Below, piece by piece: positions 53,056 through 62,235 of a stretch of DNA of 64,000 nucleotides. A program made the position numbers and the translations under genes. The stretch is from NCBI RefSeq assembly GCF_000733295.1, contig NZ_JPMI01000165.1:30136-94135 (forward strand), given 5' to 3'. Every line of letters starts with the position of its first letter. Position 1 is the first letter of the stretch. Origin of the DNA: Archangium violaceum Cb vi76 (lineage in GTDB: Bacteria; Myxococcota; Myxococcia; Myxococcales; Myxococcaceae). The notes beneath the pieces are model-generated. The model did not search any database. It worked only from the letters and a program-made list of their open reading frames with translations, and was not told where the DNA came from.

Positions 53056-55137
53056 GTGAAAACCGCCTGCCCGCCCGCCCTGCTGACGACCTGGTTGCTC
53101 CTCGCCGTGACGGGCGCGCGGGCCGAGCCCTACGAGGCGGATGTCTCCATCACCCGCGAGGCGGACCTCCGCGCGCTGTATGAGGACGGTGTCCTCGCGG
53201 AGGAGGACTTCGAGACGCTGCGGGAGCTGCTGCGCACCGGGGTGGATGTGCACACGGCCTCCCGCGAGGCGCTGTACGCGCTGCCGGGTGTGACCTGGGC
53301 GCAGGTGGATGCGCTGCTCGCGTACCGGGCGCGGGTGGAGGGGGACTTCGAGCCGGAGGCGCTCGTCGAGGCCGGGGTGCTCACCGCCGGGCAACTCCAG
53401 CGGGTGCGGCCCTTCCTGGCCGGGGAGGCCCGCGCCGCGAGGACCGTCTCCGGGCGCCTGCGCCTGCTGACGGCGTACGGAGCGGCGGATGCGCTGGTGC
53501 CGCCGGTGCTGCTCCACGCACAGGCCGAGGGACCCCTGGGCCTGCGGGGCGGAGCCGTGGTTTCGCTCAGCCGGCGGCGCCTGGAGGCCGTGCGGTACGA
53601 GCCTCGCCGCCGCGCGCTGGTGGCGGGGCTGCCCGGTGTGGTGCCCCGGTTGCCGAAGCTCCACGTGCGCTGGGAGGGCGAGCACGCCTCGGTGCTGGTG
53701 GGGACGTACCGGCTGGGTTTCGGGCAGCGGCTCACCCTGGACACCACGGGCCGCCCGGCACCGGATGGTTTCGTGCCCGACGACGGCTTCCAACCGCCCG
53801 GTGGCCCCGAGCGGCGCTGCATGCTGACGGGCACGGGCGCCTGCCCGGAGGAGAACACCCCGGGACGAGTCACCCCGGACTTCGGCTGGACCGAGGGCTT
53901 TCGCGGTGTCGCCGGCACCGTGCGCGGACAGGTGGAGGGGGTGGCGTTGGCCTTCACGGGCTTCGGCTCGCACCAGTCGCGCGATCTCCTCCAGTACGAG
54001 CTGCTCGACACGAAGACCCGCAAGACGCCGGACGTGCTCGCCGTGCTCCCCGGGAAGCAGGTGCCGGGCACCGTGCGCTTCGTCTCGCGCACCCTGCCGG
54101 ATGTCTTCCACGAGCTGGCTGGAGGTGGCCATGTCACCGCCGGTTTCTCCCCGAGGACCCGCGTGGGGCTGACGGGGTGGGGCGCCTGGCCGGTGTGGGC
54201 GGTGGAGGGCGTGGGGCTCGACCTCCAGCCGAGCTCGCGCTTCCCCGCGGGCGGGGGCTATGGCGCGGTGGGCGCCGACGCCACCTGGGGCACGGGGCCA
54301 GTGGACCTCTTCCTCGAGGCGGCGCGGAGCTTCTCGGGCGCGGGTGGAGGCTTCGGCGCCGTCCAGCGCACCGTGCTCGGCGACCGGAGGCGCGAGCTGG
54401 AGCTGACGCTGCGTTATTACGGGCGCGGCTTCGACAACCCCTACAGCCGTCCCGTCTCCAGCCCCGACGAATTCGAGGGCCTGCGCGCGAGCAACGAGCT
54501 GGGCACCCGGCTGCGCTACCTCCACCAGACGGAGGACGGCGCGTGGCGGATGACGGGGCAGGTGGACGTGTGGACGCAGCCTCCGGGCGGCGAGGCCTCT
54601 GGCACCTTCCATCTCGGCACCTCCGCCCGCGTGGACTACGTGGGCGTGCCCGAGCTCCAGCCCTCGGTCTGGGTGGAGTTTCGCAACAAGGACCTCGGCC
54701 AGAACGGGCCCGGGCTGTGCTTCGAGGGAGGTGAGGACTGCGCCGGTGAGCAGTACCGCGTCGCGGGCCGTGTGCGGCTCGACGCCACCGAGAGCCTTCG
54801 CCTGGCCGCGCAGTACCAGCACACCCTGGTGGGCAGCCGGCAGCGCCCCGAGAGCTTCCAGCACGACAGCCGGGCCTCGTTCGAGGTGCTCGTGCGGCCA
54901 CTGTCCTCGCTGCGCCTGCACGGGCGCGCGAGCTGGCAGGACGAGGACCTCTCGGAGAACACCCGGCTCACGCAGACGGTGCGCACCTCGCTGGAGGTGG
55001 CCTGGGACGCCGTCGCTGGGTTGGGCACGCGCGCCCGGTACGAGCTCGTGCTCGACCTGAAGGCACCGGTGGGCGCGCGCTCGCCGCCCGAGCTTCCGCA
55101 ACACCTCTTCCGGCTGGAGCTGGAAGGCCGTTTCTAG
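53056..55137 (+). CDS. Secreted helix-hairpin-helix protein with outer-membrane barrel
   Basis: About 693 residues. The signal peptide is TWLLLAVTGARA. Residues about 30-110 form a ComEA-like helix-hairpin-helix (VHTASREALYALPGVTWAQV then DALLAYR), which binds DNA. The following 560 residues are rich in long amphipathic strands (for instance GHVTAGFSPRTRVGLTGWG and ELTLRYYGRGFDNPYS) and end in FRLELEGRF, fitting a large outer-membrane barrel with a terminal phenylalanine. Similar proteins occur in Bacteroidetes. The exact start is unsure; GTG 53038 is also possible and no good ribosome-binding site is seen. First gene of an operon with a lamin-tail lipoprotein and a nuclease. Confidence 0.75.
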   Translation: MKTACPPALLTTWLLLAVTGARAEPYEADVSITREADLRALYEDGVLAEEDFETLRELLRTGVDVHTASREALYALPGVTWAQVDALLAYRARVEGDFEPEALVEAGVLTAGQLQRVRPFLAGEARAARTVSGRLRLLTAYGAADALVPPVLLHAQAEGPLGLRGGAVVSLSRRRLEAVRYEPRRRALVAGLPGVVPRLPKLHVRWEGEHASVLVGTYRLGFGQRLTLDTTGRPAPDGFVPDDGFQPPGGPERRCMLTGTGACPEENTPGRVTPDFGWTEGFRGVAGTVRGQVEGVALAFTGFGSHQSRDLLQYELLDTKTRKTPDVLAVLPGKQVPGTVRFVSRTLPDVFHELAGGGHVTAGFSPRTRVGLTGWGAWPVWAVEGVGLDLQPSSRFPAGGGYGAVGADATWGTGPVDLFLEAARSFSGAGGGFGAVQRTVLGDRRRELELTLRYYGRGFDNPYSRPVSSPDEFEGLRASNELGTRLRYLHQTEDGAWRMTGQVDVWTQPPGGEASGTFHLGTSARVDYVGVPELQPSVWVEFRNKDLGQNGPGLCFEGGEDCAGEQYRVAGRVRLDATESLRLAAQYQHTLVGSRQRPESFQHDSRASFEVLVRPLSSLRLHGRASWQDEDLSENTRLTQTVRTSLEVAWDAVAGLGTRARYELVLDLKAPVGARSPPELPQHLFRLELEGRF

Positions 55138-56334
55138 ATGGAGCCGACCTGGATGAGAGCCATTCCCTTTCGCTGTCTTTCCCTGGCCGGGGTGCTGATG
55201 TGTGGCGCCTGTGGCCCTTTGTTCGATGACGTGGAGCCCACCTGTGAAGGGTGGAGGCCCGGAGACGTCGTCTTCACCGAGCTGTTGCCGGACCCCGAGG
55301 GGACGGACACCGGACAGGAGTGGATGGAGCTCCACAACCCCGGGCGCTCGGCGATGGACCTGCGCGGGCTGCTGCTCTACGCGGCCCGTCCGGATGGCTC
55401 GCAGGAGCGGGCCTACCTCTTCGAGGAGTCCGTGCCGGTGGCGCCGAGGGGCCATGTGGTGCTCGGCGACGTGCGCTCCGAGCCGCTGCCCTCCCATGTG
55501 AATCACTCGTACGGCGACGTCCTGGGCTCGCTGGGCAACACGGGCGGGCTCGTTGGATTGCGCTGTGGCTCCGTCGTCGTCGACGAGGTGCGCTACTCCG
55601 GGCCCCTCCGCTCGGGTGTGGCGCGCATCTACGACGGGAGGCTCGTGCCGGACGCGGTCGACAACGACGAGGCGGGCCGCTGGTGTGATGCGCCCGCTTC
55701 CGCTGTGGACGGTGGCACGCGGACGAGCCCCGGTGCCGCGAACCCGCCCTGCGCGGAGGCCGCCACGGATGGAGGCGTGCCCGCGGGCTCGTGTCTGTCT
55801 TCACGTACGGGAGCTGTCCGGAGTCTGTCACGTCCTCGCCCGGGGGACCTGGTCATCACCGAGCTCATGGCCGACCCGAAGGCCGTGGCGGATGCACAGG
55901 GCGAGTGGGTGGAGGTGTATGCCCTGCGCGATGTGGACCTCAATGGCGTGACGCTCGCCAACGAGGGGAGTGGCCGGGCCCTGCTCGGTGACTCGCGGTG
56001 TCTGGAATTGAAGGCGGGCACCCATGGCGTGCTCGCGCGGAGTGCCGATCCCACGCTCAACGGCGAGTTGCCTTCCGTCCTCGGGACCTTCGCGTTTGGT
56101 TTGAGCAATGGCCCGGAGCCCCATGCGCTCCGGTTGTCCCTGGATGAGACGTTGCTCGACGAGGTGTCCTGGACGAGCGCCGCGACGCCCGGAGTGTCCC
56201 GTCAGCTCGACCCGTCGCGCCGGGACGCCACGCGCAACGACGCGCCGGAGGGGTTCTGTCCGACGCCCAAGGACTTCCGATTCGGCCTGGGCGACCAGGG
56301 CACTCCTGGCGCGGAGAACCGTCCATGCACCTGA
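55138..56334 (+). CDS. Lipoprotein with two lamin-tail domains
   Basis: A 398-residue lipoprotein (lipobox in AGVLMCGAC). Two lamin-tail (LTD) domains are visible: GDVVFTELLPDPEGTDTGQ with QEWMELHNP at about residues 40-150, and GDLVITELMADPKAVADAQ with GEWVEVYALRDVDLNGVTL at about 238-350. LTD domains in bacteria are often joined to or encoded beside nucleases and are thought to hold ligands such as DNA or membranes. The start codon follows the preceding stop with no gap, and its 3' end overlaps the thermonuclease gene by 10 bases. Confidence 0.82.
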   Translation: MEPTWMRAIPFRCLSLAGVLMCGACGPLFDDVEPTCEGWRPGDVVFTELLPDPEGTDTGQEWMELHNPGRSAMDLRGLLLYAARPDGSQERAYLFEESVPVAPRGHVVLGDVRSEPLPSHVNHSYGDVLGSLGNTGGLVGLRCGSVVVDEVRYSGPLRSGVARIYDGRLVPDAVDNDEAGRWCDAPASAVDGGTRTSPGAANPPCAEAATDGGVPAGSCLSSRTGAVRSLSRPRPGDLVITELMADPKAVADAQGEWVEVYALRDVDLNGVTLANEGSGRALLGDSRCLELKAGTHGVLARSADPTLNGELPSVLGTFAFGLSNGPEPHALRLSLDETLLDEVSWTSAATPGVSRQLDPSRRDATRNDAPEGFCPTPKDFRFGLGDQGTPGAENRPCT

Positions 56335-56825
56335 GGAATGGCTGGCGGGTGTTGTGTGTGGTGCTCGGGCTGGGGCTCGTCGTGCTGTGCGCGTGCGGCT
56401 CGGAGTCCTCCTGTGGTCCGGGCGCTGGCGTGGTGTCGAGGGTCGTGGACGGAGACACTCTCGTGCTCCAGAGCGGCGAGCGTGTGCGTTACCTGCTCGT
56501 GGACACTCCGGAGAGCACGGGCGGCAAGCACGAGTGTTTCGGTACAGAGGCCCGGGACTTCAACCGCTCGCTCGTGGAGGGACGCCTGGTGCGGCTGGAG
56601 TACGGCGAGGCGTGTACCGACCGCTACGGGCGGCTGCTCGCGTATGTGACGGTGGATGGACGCGAGGTGAATGCCCTGCTCGCGGAGAATGGGTACGCCT
56701 GCGTGCTCTACGTGTCTCCCGCTGGGAAATCCCGGCGCGCGGAGTTCGAGGCGCTCGAGTCCTCGGCCCGGCGCGCTGGGCGCGGCCTGTGGGGACAGTG
56801 TTCCATCGCGCCGTGTGGACGGTGA
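56325..56825 (+). CDS. Secreted thermonuclease (SNase family)
   Basis: A 166-residue nuclease of the staphylococcal nuclease family. The N-terminus is a lipoprotein or signal segment (VVLCACGSES). The calcium-dependent active site can be followed: RVVDGDTLVL, RYLLVDTPES with its arginine, ECFGTEA with a glutamate, DRYGRLLAYV with the second arginine, and NALLAENGYA. It cuts DNA or RNA outside the cytoplasm. It is the last gene of an operon with the helix-hairpin-helix barrel and the lamin-tail lipoprotein, suggesting that the three handle extracellular DNA. Confidence 0.88.
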   Translation: MHLRNGWRVLCVVLGLGLVVLCACGSESSCGPGAGVVSRVVDGDTLVLQSGERVRYLLVDTPESTGGKHECFGTEARDFNRSLVEGRLVRLEYGEACTDRYGRLLAYVTVDGREVNALLAENGYACVLYVSPAGKSRRAEFEALESSARRAGRGLWGQCSIAPCGR

Positions 56826-56962
56826 GGCCCATCAGTTGGCTACAGGGGAGGGAGTGTCCCTGGGCTGGGGGTGAACTGCTCCCTCGTGTACTTGCCGTGC
56901 ACGCGGGGCGAGGCGAGTAATCTTCCGAGGAGCTGCCTGCCGGGGTTAAGGTGTGCCCCGGC

Positions 56963-58183
56963 ATGATCACGAAGATCCACATCCAGAACTTCAAGTCGAT
57001 CCTCGACTACACGCTCGAGCTTGGGCGGATCAACGTCTTCATCGGCGAGAACGGCGCGGGCAAGACCAACATCCTCGAGGCCTTCGCCACGGCGAGCGCG
57101 GCCGCTGACGGCACGCTTGAAATCGAGGACCTCTATACAAGAGGTGTCCGGATCGCCAAGCCGTCCATTACCATCAGCTCGTTTTTACAGAGAAAGACCA
57201 CCCAAGCCATCGCGCTCACGCTTACCGCTGCGGCCCGAACGTCATCCACGGATGAAAAGGCCCCCCAGTTGGAGCTTCGGTTGGTTCCAGATGCCGGCGA
57301 TATTGATTCGGGCTGGCGAGTTGATTCATTCAGCAACTCCCTGATTCTAGAGGCTCCATCCGACACGGCAGCCCTGGACATGGTTATGGGAGTCCTTCTC
57401 AGGCTTGATCGCAGCCAGAAGTCGACCAAAGCAGCACTGAAGGAATTGAAGGAACTCTCGAAATTAAAACTCAAGCGCCCAAATACCTCCATCCTTCAGA
57501 AGCAATTGAAGAGCTTCTGCATCTACAATCTGAATCCACTGGCGCTGCGTGGCATCCAGAACACCAGCCGTAGACTCCCACTGGGCATCAATGGCGAGAA
57601 CCTGGACGTCTTCCTCGAGGGGTTGACCCAGGCGCAGCGCCGCGAGCTCGTGCGCTACAGCAAGTTCATTCCCTGGTTCGACAATCTCCTCATCGACACC
57701 CAGGATGAGCTGAAGTTCAAGGGGCACAAGCTCGGACGGAGCACCTCCCGGCTCTACTTCCGGGACCGGTTCATGAAAAAGGGCAACAACGTCTTCTCCG
57801 CCGAGAACGCGAACGAGGGCATTCTCCACACCCTCTTCTATCTGGCCCTGTTCCTGAGCGACAAGACACCGCCCATCTTCGCCATCGACAACATCGAGAC
57901 CGCGCTCAACCCACAGCTCTGCCGCGAGCTGATGAAGTCCCTCGCGGCGATGGCCAAGGCGCACGACAAACAGGTGCTGATCACCACGCACAACCCCGCC
58001 ATCCTGGATGGGCTGGATCTGCACGATGACGATCAGCGGCTCATCGTCATCCACCGCAACGACCAGGGGCACACCGTGGGCAAGCGCATCAAGCTCAAGC
58101 CCCAGGCCAAGGGCGAACCCAGGTACAAGCTCTCGGAGCTGTGGATGCGCGGACACCTCGGCGGGCTCCCCAAGGCGTTCTGA
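56963..58183 (+). CDS. AAA15-type ATPase of a second two-gene candidate defence system
   Basis: About 406 residues. ITKIHIQNFKSILDYTLEL, Walker A GENGAGKTN (28-36), a middle section of lower GC (57.1-57.6 kb), Walker B-like PPIFAIDNIETALNP (about 303-317) and the switch VLITTHNPAIL are seen. In the Walker B the usual DE pair is replaced by DN, with a glutamate two residues later; this DNIE form occurs in a subgroup of AAA15 proteins. The following gene, 8 bases away, encodes a TOPRIM-like protein. The ATG at 56963 has AAGG twelve bases upstream; a GTG at 56951 is possible. Confidence 0.77.
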   Translation: MITKIHIQNFKSILDYTLELGRINVFIGENGAGKTNILEAFATASAAADGTLEIEDLYTRGVRIAKPSITISSFLQRKTTQAIALTLTAAARTSSTDEKAPQLELRLVPDAGDIDSGWRVDSFSNSLILEAPSDTAALDMVMGVLLRLDRSQKSTKAALKELKELSKLKLKRPNTSILQKQLKSFCIYNLNPLALRGIQNTSRRLPLGINGENLDVFLEGLTQAQRRELVRYSKFIPWFDNLLIDTQDELKFKGHKLGRSTSRLYFRDRFMKKGNNVFSAENANEGILHTLFYLALFLSDKTPPIFAIDNIETALNPQLCRELMKSLAAMAKAHDKQVLITTHNPAILDGLDLHDDDQRLIVIHRNDQGHTVGKRIKLKPQAKGEPRYKLSELWMRGHLGGLPKAF

Positions 58184-58191
58184 ACCGGGCC

Positions 58192-58872
58192 ATGCGAATC
58201 GGAATCATCGCGGAGGGCCGGGGTGACCTCGCCGTCATCTCCAATATCTTGAGGGGACGGCTTGGCATCGACTTCGAGGACATCCAGTTCCTGCGGCCTC
58301 AATATGCGCTCGATGAAACGGACCTCCACTCCATGTCGGAGGCGCAATTCAGCAACTGGGGGCTCGTGAAGCAGGAGTGCAAGACTGGCTCGCTGTTGGA
58401 GGAGTTCCTGAACAGCCCCATCGACGAAGAGCGACTGGTCGTCATCCACGTCGACACCGCGGAGGCGGAGCTGGCCGGCTACGACGTTACCCGTCCTTCG
58501 GGCTCGACGGGGGACGCTTCCATCGAGTTGCACAGGCGCGTCGCGGCGAAGCTCGACGAGTGGCTCTCCGGACGGAAGTCGGACCAGTTCCGCTACGCCA
58601 TCGCCATCGAGGAGACCGAGGCGTGGATCCTCACTCTCTATCAAAAGAAGGAGACCTCCACCGCTCGCGATCCCAAGAAGGCGCTCAAGAAGGTGGTGGG
58701 ACAGCGCCACTCGGACAAGGAGCGCAAGCAACTCTCCCAGATGAGCGCCTACGAACACCACGACAAGCTGAGCCGGGACTTCCGCAAGCGGAGCACGCTA
58801 GCGGACTGTGCCACACGCAATCACAGCCTGCGTCTTTTCTTGGAGTCATTTGCCTCCAACGAAGAGGGCTGA
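58192..58872 (+). CDS. TOPRIM/DUF4276-like partner protein (226 aa)
   Basis: The N-terminal IGIIAEGRGDLAVISNIL carries the first acidic residue of a TOPRIM-type fold. Then LVVIHVDTAEAE near residue 90 gives the aspartate, and AIAIEETEAWILTLYQ about fifty residues later resembles the E-x-W-I-L segment of DUF4276-like proteins. It ends with the basic RDFRKRSTLADCATRNHSLR. It differs strongly from the partner at 49307, so the two operons are not recent copies. It lies 8 bases after the ATPase gene, in an operon. A nuclease or similar effector is the likely role but is inferred. Confidence 0.65.
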   Translation: MRIGIIAEGRGDLAVISNILRGRLGIDFEDIQFLRPQYALDETDLHSMSEAQFSNWGLVKQECKTGSLLEEFLNSPIDEERLVVIHVDTAEAELAGYDVTRPSGSTGDASIELHRRVAAKLDEWLSGRKSDQFRYAIAIEETEAWILTLYQKKETSTARDPKKALKKVVGQRHSDKERKQLSQMSAYEHHDKLSRDFRKRSTLADCATRNHSLRLFLESFASNEEG

Positions 58873-59103
58873 CTCGTGCCCCCAAGCGGGTGAGGCAGCG
58901 GCGAAGGCGGAGCGGAAGAAGGCGCGTCCTCCGCGAGCAGATGGGGCCGGAGGTGTTCCAGACCGCGGGCGCCATCCACCTGAAGGGGAAGGGATGACAG
59001 CTGGGCACCGCAGAGACGCGCTACTCGCTCTCCCAGGACTGAGCACGTCCTGAATCGTCAGAACGGCCCCTATGATGGAGGGCTCATTCCCCGAGGAACT
59101 CGC

Positions 59104-60168
59104 ATGAACAGGACATTCCGGTGGTCGTTGTTGCTGGCGGGTGTGGTGGCCAGCGGTTGTGGCGGAAGCGTGGACCCCACGGAGCAGGCGGCTCCCTCCA
59201 TCCAGACGGAGGCGCTGACGTCGTCGCAGTGGACGAGCAATGCCTCCATGAGCATCGGGCGGGGGACATCTCATTCCTCGGCGCTGCTGAGTTCGGGACT
59301 GGTGCTGGTGACGGGGGGGAATCCGCGGAGCGAGCTGTACAACCCCTACTCGAACACCTGGACCCCCTCGGGCTCCATGAACGAGCCGCGTGGGCTGCCG
59401 AGCGCCACCCGGCTCACCTCGGGGCTGGTGCTGGTGGCTGGTGGACAGAACGGCGTCGGGCCCGACATCCGGACCGCGGAGTTGTACGACCCCGCCACGG
59501 GCACCTTCACCTATACCGGCTCGATGACGGTGGGGCGTTCCTGGCACACCGCCACGCTGCTCGACTCGGGCAAGGTGCTCGTCACGGGCGGGCTGACGTC
59601 GTCCATGGGCTTCACCTCGACCGCCGAGGTGTATGACCCCGCCACGGGCACGTGGTCGTCCGCGGGAACGCTGTCCTCGGGCGGCTTCTTCCAGGCCGCG
59701 GCGAAGCTCTACTCGGGTGAGGTGCTGCTGACGGGCAGCATCTCCGGGGTGAACGCGGAGGTGTACAACCCCACCACGAATACCTGGCGGCGGGTGGCCC
59801 AGCTGCCGACCCCTCGCGCGTTCCACACCGTGACGCGGCTCTACTCGGGCAAGGTGCTTCTGGCGGGCGGCAACACCAACGAAGGCACCTCAACGTCGGC
59901 GTACTTGTATGACCCGTACACCGACCAGTGGACGCTGGCCGCGCCCATGAATCAGGCGCGCAGGGACCACACCGCGACCCTGCTCTACTCGGGCAAGGTG
60001 CTGGTGGCGGGCCGGTTCGCCAGCGACGGTGCCGAGCTGTATGACCCGGACACCAACACGTGGACCCTGCTGGAGGGCGCCCTGGTGCCCGACGCCACGA
60101 CCGCGACCCTGCTGCACACCGGCGAGGTGCTACTCACCGGCCAGACGACGTCGCGTTACACGCCGTGA
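59104..60168 (+). CDS. Kelch-repeat lipoprotein
   Basis: A 354-residue lipoprotein (lipobox in VVASGCGG). About six Kelch-type repeats follow, with units such as LYSGKVLLAGG, AELYDPATGTFTYTG and AEVYDPATGTW. They build a beta-propeller for binding proteins or sugars. Myxobacteria carry many of these and their roles are unknown. The 230 bases before it show nothing. The gene end overlaps the stop of the converging hydrolase gene by 13 bases. It resembles the gene at 62236. Confidence 0.85.
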   Translation: MNRTFRWSLLLAGVVASGCGGSVDPTEQAAPSIQTEALTSSQWTSNASMSIGRGTSHSSALLSSGLVLVTGGNPRSELYNPYSNTWTPSGSMNEPRGLPSATRLTSGLVLVAGGQNGVGPDIRTAELYDPATGTFTYTGSMTVGRSWHTATLLDSGKVLVTGGLTSSMGFTSTAEVYDPATGTWSSAGTLSSGGFFQAAAKLYSGEVLLTGSISGVNAEVYNPTTNTWRRVAQLPTPRAFHTVTRLYSGKVLLAGGNTNEGTSTSAYLYDPYTDQWTLAAPMNQARRDHTATLLYSGKVLVAGRFASDGAELYDPDTNTWTLLEGALVPDATTATLLHTGEVLLTGQTTSRYTP

Positions 60169-61010
60169 ACCCGGCGCGGGGACTCGAGCGGTGATGTGCT
60201 CGGGTCCTCCGTCCGGCTGTCCGGGCGTGTGGTGTCCGCACGCCCGGAGTCGGGCCCGATGAGGAACTGGCCGTACCAGTTGAGCAGGGCCTCGTACAGC
60301 GAGGGATGCCGCGGGGTGTGGGAGGTGCCCGGCAGCAGGAGCAGCTCCTTGGGCGGCAGGGCCACCTCGTGTAGCAGCCGCGAGTCGTCCGAGGGCACCG
60401 TCGCGTCGTCCTCGTTGTGGATGAAGAGGGCGGGCACGTGCCACCGCCGCATCCGCTCCACCATGCCGTGGCCCGCCGTATCGGTGAAGAAGTGCGGCCC
60501 GATGTCACACCGCGTCCCGAGGGACGTGTGGCGGCTGGAGACGCCTCTGGGGTTGTAGCCCTCGCCCATGAATGCGGGGAGGTACTCCAGCGGTCGGGCG
60601 GGTGTGGCCATCAGCACCGCGCAGCGGATGTGCTCCGGGGCGAGCGCCAGAATCGTATTCACGCCCATGCAGTGGCCCAGCAGTCCGAGGCGCCCGGTGT
60701 CGACCTCGGGCCGGGCCCGCGTGAACGAGAGCATCGCATCGAGCTCGGCCACCATCTTCGTGGGGGAGGTGTCGACGTAGCGCCCTTCGCTCTCGCCACA
60801 CCCGGTGAAGTCGAAGCGGATGACCGCGAGGCCGCCGCCCGTGAGCGTCCGGGTGATGGTGTCGAAGAGCCCCCGCTCCTCCTTGGTGCCGAAGAAGCCA
60901 TGCACGAGGAGCACCGTGGGCAGGGGGCCTTCGAGGTGCTCGGGGCAGGCCATGAGGCCCACGAGCCGCTGCCCCTCGTGATTCGTCGTGATGACCCGGG
61001 ACTCGATCAT
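60156..61010 (-). CDS. Alpha/beta hydrolase with cysteine in the nucleophile elbow
   Basis: A 284-residue alpha/beta hydrolase: TVLLVHGFFGTKEERGLFD (oxyanion region), DFTGCGESEG, the nucleophile elbow LGHCMGVN (about 109-116), ALFIHNEDDATVPSDD with the acid, and LPGTSHTPRH with the histidine. In most relatives the elbow is GHSMG with serine; here cysteine replaces it, as in dienelactone hydrolases. It could act on esters, or it may be inactive. Its ATG overlaps the stop of the glycosyltransferase-like gene (ATGA), so they form an operon. Confidence 0.8.
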   Translation of the reverse strand: MIESRVITTNHEGQRLVGLMACPEHLEGPLPTVLLVHGFFGTKEERGLFDTITRTLTGGGLAVIRFDFTGCGESEGRYVDTSPTKMVAELDAMLSFTRARPEVDTGRLGLLGHCMGVNTILALAPEHIRCAVLMATPARPLEYLPAFMGEGYNPRGVSSRHTSLGTRCDIGPHFFTDTAGHGMVERMRRWHVPALFIHNEDDATVPSDDSRLLHEVALPPKELLLLPGTSHTPRHPSLYEALLNWYGQFLIGPDSGRADTTRPDSRTEDPSTSPLESPRRVHGV

Positions 61011-61981
61011 GCCGCCAGCGCCTGGGGCCAGGGGTGGATGCGAAGCCGGCCCTGCTCCAGGGTCAGCGCGAAGCTGGGCGCGCCTGTCGATAGCATCCAG
61101 CGCCGCAGCTCGTCGGACAGGTAGTCCATGGTCTGCAAGCGTTTGCCCAGGTCGAGGAACCCATGGAAGCCCATGGCCTGGTGGCTGGAGGAGGGCAGGG
61201 GCTCCTGGAACAATCGCTCCACGTGCTCGCCCGCGCTGGCGTCGTAGATGACATCGCAGGTGTCGAGGTGCCGGGTGGCCACCCTGCCGGGGAACCGGCC
61301 CAGGGCGAAGTGGTGGTAGAGGACGTACTCGGACGCCGCGTTCCATTTGGTGACGTCCACGCCATCCATGAACGCCCGCCAGAAGGGCTTCTGGTGATGG
61401 GCCTCCGCGAGCGCCATCAACTCCTCGAGGATGTCGCGCTGGAGCAACAGGTGGTGGTGCATGCCGCTGAAGGCGTGGCGGGAGGAGAAGCCGGGCACGA
61501 GGTAGCGGGCGAACGTGGCGTGGACGTGCTCGTGGCGGCTCGGATCCTCGCGGTCCTTCAGCTCCCAGTGGAGGGGATAGCCCAGGGCCAGGAGGGCCCG
61601 TCCGTGCTCGTCGAGGAACTCCACCTCGCCGGTGAACACGAAGTCCGAGTCGAGGATGAGGGTGTCCGGCAGCAGGTCCGGGATGACGCGGAACACATAG
61701 AGCTTCAGGAGCTGCTGGTAGTACCAGGAGCCATTCGGGTACTTGCACCCGCGCGCGGTGAGGAGCTGGGAGACCTCCGCGAGCGTGAAGGGAAAGCGCT
61801 CCTCACCGTGCTGACGTACCTGCTCCGGAAGACTCCAGTCCGCGAGGTGGATGGGCGAGGGAGAGAGCACGTGAATGGTACGGATCGGGTTCTTCGAGCA
61901 CCGGAGGATTCCCTCGATGCAACGGCGCAGTTTGAAGAAGTCCTTGGGGGCCACGGGGATGACCACATCCATCTCTCTCAT
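61007..61981 (-). CDS. Glycosyltransferase-like protein (DUF6492-type)
   Basis: A 324-residue cytoplasmic protein beginning MDVVIPVAPKDFFKLRRCIEG, like GT-A glycosyltransferases. It has a metal-binding DSD in LPDTLILDSDFVF near residue 110. The later part has the acidic and histidine-rich segments FSGMHHHLLLQRDIL and KWNAASEYVLYHHF. I place it near DUF6492, a group of glycosyltransferase-like proteins of unknown substrate. GGAAGG six bases before the ATG supports the start. It is the first gene of a pair with the hydrolase. Confidence 0.7.
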   Translation of the reverse strand: MREMDVVIPVAPKDFFKLRRCIEGILRCSKNPIRTIHVLSPSPIHLADWSLPEQVRQHGEERFPFTLAEVSQLLTARGCKYPNGSWYYQQLLKLYVFRVIPDLLPDTLILDSDFVFTGEVEFLDEHGRALLALGYPLHWELKDREDPSRHEHVHATFARYLVPGFSSRHAFSGMHHHLLLQRDILEELMALAEAHHQKPFWRAFMDGVDVTKWNAASEYVLYHHFALGRFPGRVATRHLDTCDVIYDASAGEHVERLFQEPLPSSSHQAMGFHGFLDLGKRLQTMDYLSDELRRWMLSTGAPSFALTLEQGRLRIHPWPQALAA

Positions 61982-62235
61982 GAGATGCCTTCCACTCCGG
62001 TTTCGGGACCTGGAGTCCCGCCTCGATGAGAGGTTGCGTGAAGTTCCCGGTGAGCGCCACCGGATGCGTTGGGACACACGTTGTCGCACCTCTTGAGGCG
62101 CCGTGGTGCCCGCCCGCCTGGATTGCGCGCGAGCGGGGACGGAGAGCGCCGGTCATCTTCTTGGGGGCGGTCCGACCTTCTACCCTGGGAAGACATGCCC
62201 GTGGCGGGTGTGTGAATCCCTGGGGAGAGCGTGTC

